This document shows positions 6,379 through 10,373 of a stretch of DNA of 10,373 nt, piece by piece. The notes under the pieces were generated by a model that was given only the letters and a program-made list of their open reading frames with translations, did not search any database and was not told the origin of the DNA. Position numbers and translations under genes: made by a program. Origin of the DNA: Gammaproteobacteria bacterium (GTDB lineage: Bacteria; Pseudomonadota; Gammaproteobacteria; Arenicellales; Arenicellaceae). The number at the start of each line of letters is the position of its first letter. The stretch's first letter is position 1. The stretch is taken from the NCBI GenBank assembly GCA_003485905.1, contig DNHK01000231.1:1-10373 (forward strand). The letters are read 5' to 3'.

Positions 6379-7683
6379 CTAAAAAGGCGTTTGTTCAGTT
6401 ACTGATTGATATGCGAGTATATCACCGACCAGCAAAAACGAACCGAAAACTATTAGCAGATCGTCATCTTTCAAGTATTTCGTCAATTCGCTCCAAAGTT
6501 CACGACCATTACCCTCACCAATTACATCGGCAGACGCATTCTGGGCCTTCGTTGCTCGATCAAGACATTCTGTTAAGCCCCCAGCAGCAAACGCTCTAGG
6601 TGAATCCAATTCAGCGATCATCCACTTATCAACGTATTTAACAATATGCTCCAATGCTGGACTAACTGACTTGTCTGCGAGCATTCCAAATATAGCGTAT
6701 ACCGTACCGGTTACTTTCAGTGTCTGTATAAAATTTGCTAACGATCGAACCGAATCTTCGTTATGGGCAACGTCTAGAATAATTTGAGGTGATTCCGAAT
6801 AAACCTGCTTACGACCTAATATAGTTGCGTGGCTAAACGCTTTCTCGAACACGTGATCAGAAACATGAAAACGCTGCTGCACATTCAAGAGAGTGGCCAC
6901 GCACGTAGCATTCGTCAACTGCTCTGCGCCACCTGTAAATGGCGTTGTGTAACTGCCACGATACTCCCCAGTTGCATTAGTCAGTAAAAATCTATCGTTT
7001 TTCTCGACATAATCGAAGTCCCGACCAAGCAATAACATACGTGCACAAACGATTTCTGCGCGCTCAAGCACTGATCGCGGTACATCTCGATCACCGCAGA
7101 TTACGAGTTGATCCGTGCGCATTAAACCAGCTTTTTCACCCCCAATTTTCTCGCGAGTATTGCCCAGCAACTTAGTATGATCTAAAGCTATATTGGTTAA
7201 TAACAAAACGTCTGCATTAAGTAGGTTCATAACATCCAGCCTCCCACCCAATCCGGCCTCTAGCACCAGCACATCCAAATCCGCATCAACGAACACAACG
7301 AATGCGGCTAGTGAAGTAAATTCAAAAAACGTTAACGGCTCGCTGCCGCGCGCGCGCTCCACACAATCAAACGCTAAAAGAAGTGCCTCGTCACTAACCT
7401 CCACTCCGTTCACCCGAATTCGCTCATTAAATCTAACAAGATGCGGAGACGTATAACTGCCCACCGATATATCTGCGTATTGAAATACTTGCGTGAGTAG
7501 CTCTACGCAGCTGCCTTTGCCATTAGTTCCAGCGACGGTGATCAAAAATGGTAGCTTGTCGGTCAGTTTTAACCTGTCGAGTACCTTCCTAGGTCTACTT
7601 AGATCAAATTCCATCTCTTGTGGGTGCAAAGATTGAATATGTTCAACCCACGTCTCAACAGTAGCGATTTGCTTACCAATCAT
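6379..7683 (-). CDS. folC: Dihydrofolate synthase / folylpolyglutamate synthase (FolC)
   Basis: Cytoplasmic Mur-ligase-family enzyme. It joins glutamate to dihydropteroate to make dihydrofolate, and then adds further glutamates to reduced folates. Visible motifs: ATP P-loop A-G-T-N-G-K-G-S (51-58), folate-binding Y-T-S-P-H-L-V-R-F-N-E-R-I (77-89), E-A-G-L-G-G-R-L-D (142-150), L-D-H-T-K-L-L-G (167-174) with G-G-E-K-A-G (181-186), and L-D-V-A-H-N (303-308) of the C-terminal domain. After G-G-R-L-D the common A-T-N is V-M-N (151-153), a mild variation. The length of 434 aa is usual for a bifunctional FolC. The ATG at 7683 has no strong ribosome binding site. The gap to trpF is only 27 bases. In Pseudomonas and E. 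coli accD lies immediately upstream of folC, but here it is missing. Confidence 0.96.
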   Translation of the reverse strand: MIGKQIATVETWVEHIQSLHPQEMEFDLSRPRKVLDRLKLTDKLPFLITVAGTNGKGSCVELLTQVFQYADISVGSYTSPHLVRFNERIRVNGVEVSDEALLLAFDCVERARGSEPLTFFEFTSLAAFVVFVDADLDVLVLEAGLGGRLDVMNLLNADVLLLTNIALDHTKLLGNTREKIGGEKAGLMRTDQLVICGDRDVPRSVLERAEIVCARMLLLGRDFDYVEKNDRFLLTNATGEYRGSYTTPFTGGAEQLTNATCVATLLNVQQRFHVSDHVFEKAFSHATILGRKQVYSESPQIILDVAHNEDSVRSLANFIQTLKVTGTVYAIFGMLADKSVSPALEHIVKYVDKWMIAELDSPRAFAAGGLTECLDRATKAQNASADVIGEGNGRELWSELTKYLKDDDLLIVFGSFLLVGDILAYQSVTEQTPF

Positions 7684-7710
7684 TCAATACAATCGCCCAG
7701 AGGCGCCTTA

Positions 7711-8337
7711 TCAATTGGTCCGTAGGGCCTCTATTTGCTCGAAGCTAGCGACTAGTTTATCTGGATCTTTTCTACCTGGTTCGCTCTCAACACCACTATT
7801 AAGATCCACCGCATAAGGGTTTAATTGCTTTATGGGCTCTTGCAAATACTCTGGACCTAAGCCACCAGCTAAAATCAGTCTTGCCAGAGTCTCCGTAGGC
7901 CATGCTGCAAAATCAAAAGCTTGTCCTGTACCGCCATAACTCTGCTCGGAACGAGAATCTAATAAAAATGCGCGCGCCGAGACGTAGCCTAGATCATTAG
8001 CGTTTAACTCCCTAGAACGCTCTGCTGACAGCGCCTTTATATACGGCAAGCCTAAAGTCTCAGCAAATTCAGGGCTTTCATCACCGTGCAATTGAATAAG
8101 ATCAAGATGAACTTCTTTTTGTATCTGATGGACTTTCTGTGCTTCCGTATTCACAAAAACGCCTACTAGATCGACAAATGCAGGCACAATTTTTCTAATC
8201 TGTTTTGCGACGTTTAAATCAACAAATCGCGGGCTAGCAGGGTGAAAAATAAGACCGACTGCATCAGCACCCAAGTCTACGGCCAACATCGCATCCTCGA
8301 CTCTGGTAATTCCACAAATTTTTATTCGTGTGCGCAT
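7711..8337 (-). CDS. trpF: Phosphoribosylanthranilate isomerase (TrpF)
   Basis: TIM-barrel enzyme of tryptophan synthesis. It performs the Amadori rearrangement of N-(5-phosphoribosyl)anthranilate to CdRP. Key residues, numbered from the ATG at 8337: general base Cys8 in K-I-C-G-I-T, general acid Asp127 in L-L-D-S, and phosphate-binding segments G-G-T-G-Q-A-F-D-F (135-143), L-A-G-G-L (156-160) and D-L-N-S-G-V-E (178-184). The family usually has S-S-G-V-E, so Asn180 is a small change. The product is a stand-alone TrpF of 208 aa, not fused to TrpC as in E. coli. The frame is open upstream with TTG (8355) and GTG (8352) codons that overlap the end of truA. I chose the ATG because homology starts at M-R-T-R-I-K-I-C-G; it leaves 11 bases after the truA stop. 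Translational coupling to truA is likely. Confidence 0.95.
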   Translation of the reverse strand: MRTRIKICGITRVEDAMLAVDLGADAVGLIFHPASPRFVDLNVAKQIRKIVPAFVDLVGVFVNTEAQKVHQIQKEVHLDLIQLHGDESPEFAETLGLPYIKALSAERSRELNANDLGYVSARAFLLDSRSEQSYGGTGQAFDFAAWPTETLARLILAGGLGPEYLQEPIKQLNPYAVDLNSGVESEPGRKDPDKLVASFEQIEALRTN

Positions 8338-8348
8338 ATTCAACTTAA

Positions 8349-9152
8349 TCACCAAAATATTACTGGCTCTGGTATCGGCATATTAATCGCATATCCCGAT
8401 GGATACTCAACTTTAGTCAAATATAGCCCCTCAGGACGTGCAGTAACACCTCCTTTAGTTCTGTCTTTTGCCTGTAATACAGTGGTCGCCCACTCTACTG
8501 GCTTCTCACCAGCACCAATTGCAAGAAGCACCCCGGCCAGATTTCTAACCATGTGCTGTAAAAAAGCATTTGCTACAACATCAATCCAAATCCAAGACCC
8601 AGCCGAGCCTACCTCCAACTTACTAATCGTTCTAACCGGTGAACGTGCCTGGCACCCTGCAGCACGAAAAGAACTATAGTCATTCTCACCAACTAATAAC
8701 ATCGCAGCTTGCTGCATTGCCGGTACATCAATGCTGCGATATTCATGGGTGACCAATTTACGATACACCGCACTAGCAATAGGTTGATTCAATACAATAT
8801 AACGATAGCTCCGTCTAATAGCTTTAAATCGCGCGTGAAAATCGAAACCTACCTGCTGGGCAGCCCGCAATCGAATATCAGTCGGCAGAGCAGTATTAGA
8901 ACCTAGAACCCAAGCACGATCCGTTCGCTTTACAGGACTATCAAAATGAATGACCTGGCCGGTAGCATGCACGCCGCTATCGGTCCGACCCGCAGTAACG
9001 ATAGAAATACTGTCGCCAGCCACCTCTGATAGTGCCTGTTCTACGCATCTCTGCACAGTTCGCTCACCATCCTGAGCCTGCCATCCTTTAAATTCACTGC
9101 CGTGGTATTCGACGACGGCCGCATACCGTGCGATTGGATCTGTTTGGGCCAA
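8349..9152 (-). CDS. truA: tRNA pseudouridine(38-40) synthase (TruA)
   Basis: Converts uridines 38, 39 and 40 of the anticodon stem-loop to pseudouridine in many tRNAs. The catalytic Asp is residue 58 in A-G-R-T-D-S-G-V-H-A (54-63). Further family segments are V-E-Y-H-G-S-E-F-K-G-W-Q (14-25), R-S-Y-R-Y-I-V (114-120) and F-L-Q-H-M-V-R-N-L-A-G-V-L (197-209). The end is G-L-Y-L-T-K-V-E-Y (242-250). The length of 267 aa is normal. The start is a TTG at 9152: no ATG or GTG fits between the stop at 9180-9182 and the conserved core, and no ribosome binding site is evident. A CTG at 9167 is the only other common-type option. The 100-base gap to fimV is A+T rich, with no terminator or clear promoter that I can see. 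Confidence 0.95.
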   Translation of the reverse strand: MAQTDPIARYAAVVEYHGSEFKGWQAQDGERTVQRCVEQALSEVAGDSISIVTAGRTDSGVHATGQVIHFDSPVKRTDRAWVLGSNTALPTDIRLRAAQQVGFDFHARFKAIRRSYRYIVLNQPIASAVYRKLVTHEYRSIDVPAMQQAAMLLVGENDYSSFRAAGCQARSPVRTISKLEVGSAGSWIWIDVVANAFLQHMVRNLAGVLLAIGAGEKPVEWATTVLQAKDRTKGGVTARPEGLYLTKVEYPSGYAINMPIPEPVIFW

Positions 9153-9252
9153 GGTATTAATTAACAGCGTGTACGGTGTTTAATAATGAAAAAATTCACG
9201 TCTGATAATAGAACTCGAAATGCTAGCCACGAAATAGCCAGTACTTACTTAA

Positions 9253-10373
9253 TCAAACGTTCAAATCTGACAAGATCCCGGCTGCCTGTTTCTTTTGATT
9301 GGGGTCCCCATAATCCATCACATCTTTCAGAATTTGACCTGCACCTTCACGATCCCCTAGTTCTACATACACCTTAGCTAAATCCAATTGTGTTTGTATG
9401 TCTTCAGAATCCAGAGCTGGGCTCTCACTAAGATCACTAGCAGTTTCACTTAACATTAGATCGGATAGTTCGCTGAGCTCACCCACAGCAGTAGCATCAG
9501 GTGTTAACATTTCAGAATAATGTTCAATGCTTTCCGCTAGATCAAGATTAAAATCGCTATCTAGTGATGATGAATCACTCGTGGACAGACTCTCAACGGA
9601 CAGCTCACTATTTAATTGAGTGCTCGCTTGTAGATTTTCTACCTCTGTATCGAACGCCAACGCGGTACTGCTTAAATCTTCGCTGAATTGAATCGATGCA
9701 CTTGAACCAACATCATTCAACGATGACGGTTCCTCTAAATTGATAGTCGAGACATCTACATTCATAGGCGAATCATCCAACATTGAGGGTATCTCAAGGG
9801 ACTCACTCACAGATTGTTGGCTTGTAACGGTATCCGTATCGAACTCTAGAACCGAATCCTTACCTGCGGTCGGCATCTCCAAATCTGAACCAAGGGGCAA
9901 CGTAGACTCAACCCCAAAAAAGGAACTTGATTCAATACCAGGTGTCTGCAGCAAAACCTCATCTTCAGAACTTTGCGCAGATATAGTTTCTGCTTGATTT
10001 TTATCTTCGTCGGTATCTAAATAGCTAGCGGCGGTTTCAATATCTGCTGCAACCTTGTCACCGTACTCGGATAAATTCTCAACACGGCTATCAAAGGAAT
10101 CGCTATCAAGCATACTTGGAGATTCAATCTTTTGTCCCGTCGGATCAAGAATATCCACGGATGACATTTCCTCAATAACTGATTCAACTTCAATAACAAC
10201 ATCACTAAACTTTGAAGTCGTCTCTACTTCACCTTTTATTTCAGAAGCTGAAGTAGACGATGACCCAATCGCATCCAAGTCTGCATTTATCGTAACCGGC
10301 GAAGCATCATCATTTGCGCTGTCAAAATCCAAACTGCTTGGGCTGTTAAGACTGTCAGACATAACGCTTCCAG
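9253..10373 (-). CDS. fimV: FimV, C-terminal part (gene runs off the right edge)
   Basis: FimV is an inner-membrane polar hub protein, needed in Pseudomonas for type IV pilus assembly and twitching. The window holds only the C-terminal part. The frame stays open through the right edge, so the ATG at 10362 is probably internal. The LysM domain and membrane helix would lie beyond the window. Residue numbers count from that ATG. Residues 1-320 are a long acidic, Ser-, Asp- and Glu-rich cytoplasmic stretch with low complexity. It holds four degenerate P-S-(S/M)-L-(D/N) elements at 8-12, 82-86, 192-196 and 212-216. Residues 321-369 match the conserved FimV C-terminal TPR-like domain (D-I-Q-T-Q-L-D-L-A-K-V-Y, then G-D-R-E-G-A at 336-341). 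Position directly upstream of truA, as in Pseudomonas, supports the call. A non-FimV origin for the acidic part alone could not be excluded, but the end domain decides it. Confidence 0.88.
   Translation of the reverse strand, partial: GSVMSDSLNSPSSLDFDSANDDASPVTINADLDAIGSSSTSASEIKGEVETTSKFSDVVIEVESVIEEMSSVDILDPTGQKIESPSMLDSDSFDSRVENLSEYGDKVAADIETAASYLDTDEDKNQAETISAQSSEDEVLLQTPGIESSSFFGVESTLPLGSDLEMPTAGKDSVLEFDTDTVTSQQSVSESLEIPSMLDDSPMNVDVSTINLEEPSSLNDVGSSASIQFSEDLSSTALAFDTEVENLQASTQLNSELSVESLSTSDSSSLDSDFNLDLAESIEHYSEMLTPDATAVGELSELSDLMLSETASDLSESPALDSEDIQTQLDLAKVYVELGDREGAGQILKDVMDYGDPNQKKQAAGILSDLNV

Noticed and set aside
9740..9997. Plus-strand 85-codon ORF opposite fimV
   Set aside because: Antisense of a Ser/Asp-rich coding region. 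Such composition readily opens the opposite strand, and the product resembles no protein I know.
1..10373. CRISPR arrays, insertion sequences, tRNA or rRNA genes, phage or toxin-antitoxin modules
   Set aside because: No regularly spaced repeats, transposase motifs, tRNA-like folds or related protein motifs were seen. The window is mostly conserved core genes.

Overview
The window looks like core chromosome of a gammaproteobacterium of moderate to low G+C. The evidence is gene order. On the minus strand, read right to left, the genes run fimV, truA, trpF, folC, dedD-type SPOR gene, cvpA, purF, metZ. This is the order known from Pseudomonas (fimV-truA-trpF-accD-folC-SPOR-cvpA-purF-metZ), except that accD is absent between trpF and folC. 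FimV itself and a MetZ-type sulfhydrylase also point to the Pseudomonas-like side of the class rather than to enterics. I cannot name a genus.

Layout. Positions 107-1099 (+) encode YgfZ, a folate-binding iron-sulfur cluster repair protein. A 153-base convergent gap with a short tandem repeat separates it from ftsB (1253-1537, -), a divisome gene found here without its usual neighbours eno and ispD. Positions 1538-1750 carry no recognisable gene but hold a leader-like hairpin that covers the best ribosome binding site I saw in the window. That site precedes a 7-codon ORF. Positions 1751-2344 (+) read as a small outer-membrane beta-barrel protein with a signal peptide, broken by one in-frame TAA shortly after the predicted cleavage site. 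From 2368 to the right edge the minus-strand cluster is nearly continuous, with gaps of 11 to 100 bases.

The cluster combines functions that are linked by position and not by one pathway: a polar scaffold (FimV), tRNA pseudouridylation (TruA), tryptophan synthesis (TrpF), folate synthesis and polyglutamylation (FolC), a septal peptidoglycan-binding protein (DedD), a membrane protein (CvpA), the first committed step of purine synthesis (PurF), and methionine synthesis by direct sulfhydrylation (MetZ). FolC, PurF and MetZ meet through one-carbon metabolism, since purine and methionine synthesis both use folate cofactors, as YgfZ does for its own activity.

I found no mobile element, CRISPR array, rRNA or tRNA, and no convincing new system. 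The points most worth checking are the interrupted outer-membrane gene with its odd leader, and the missing accD.
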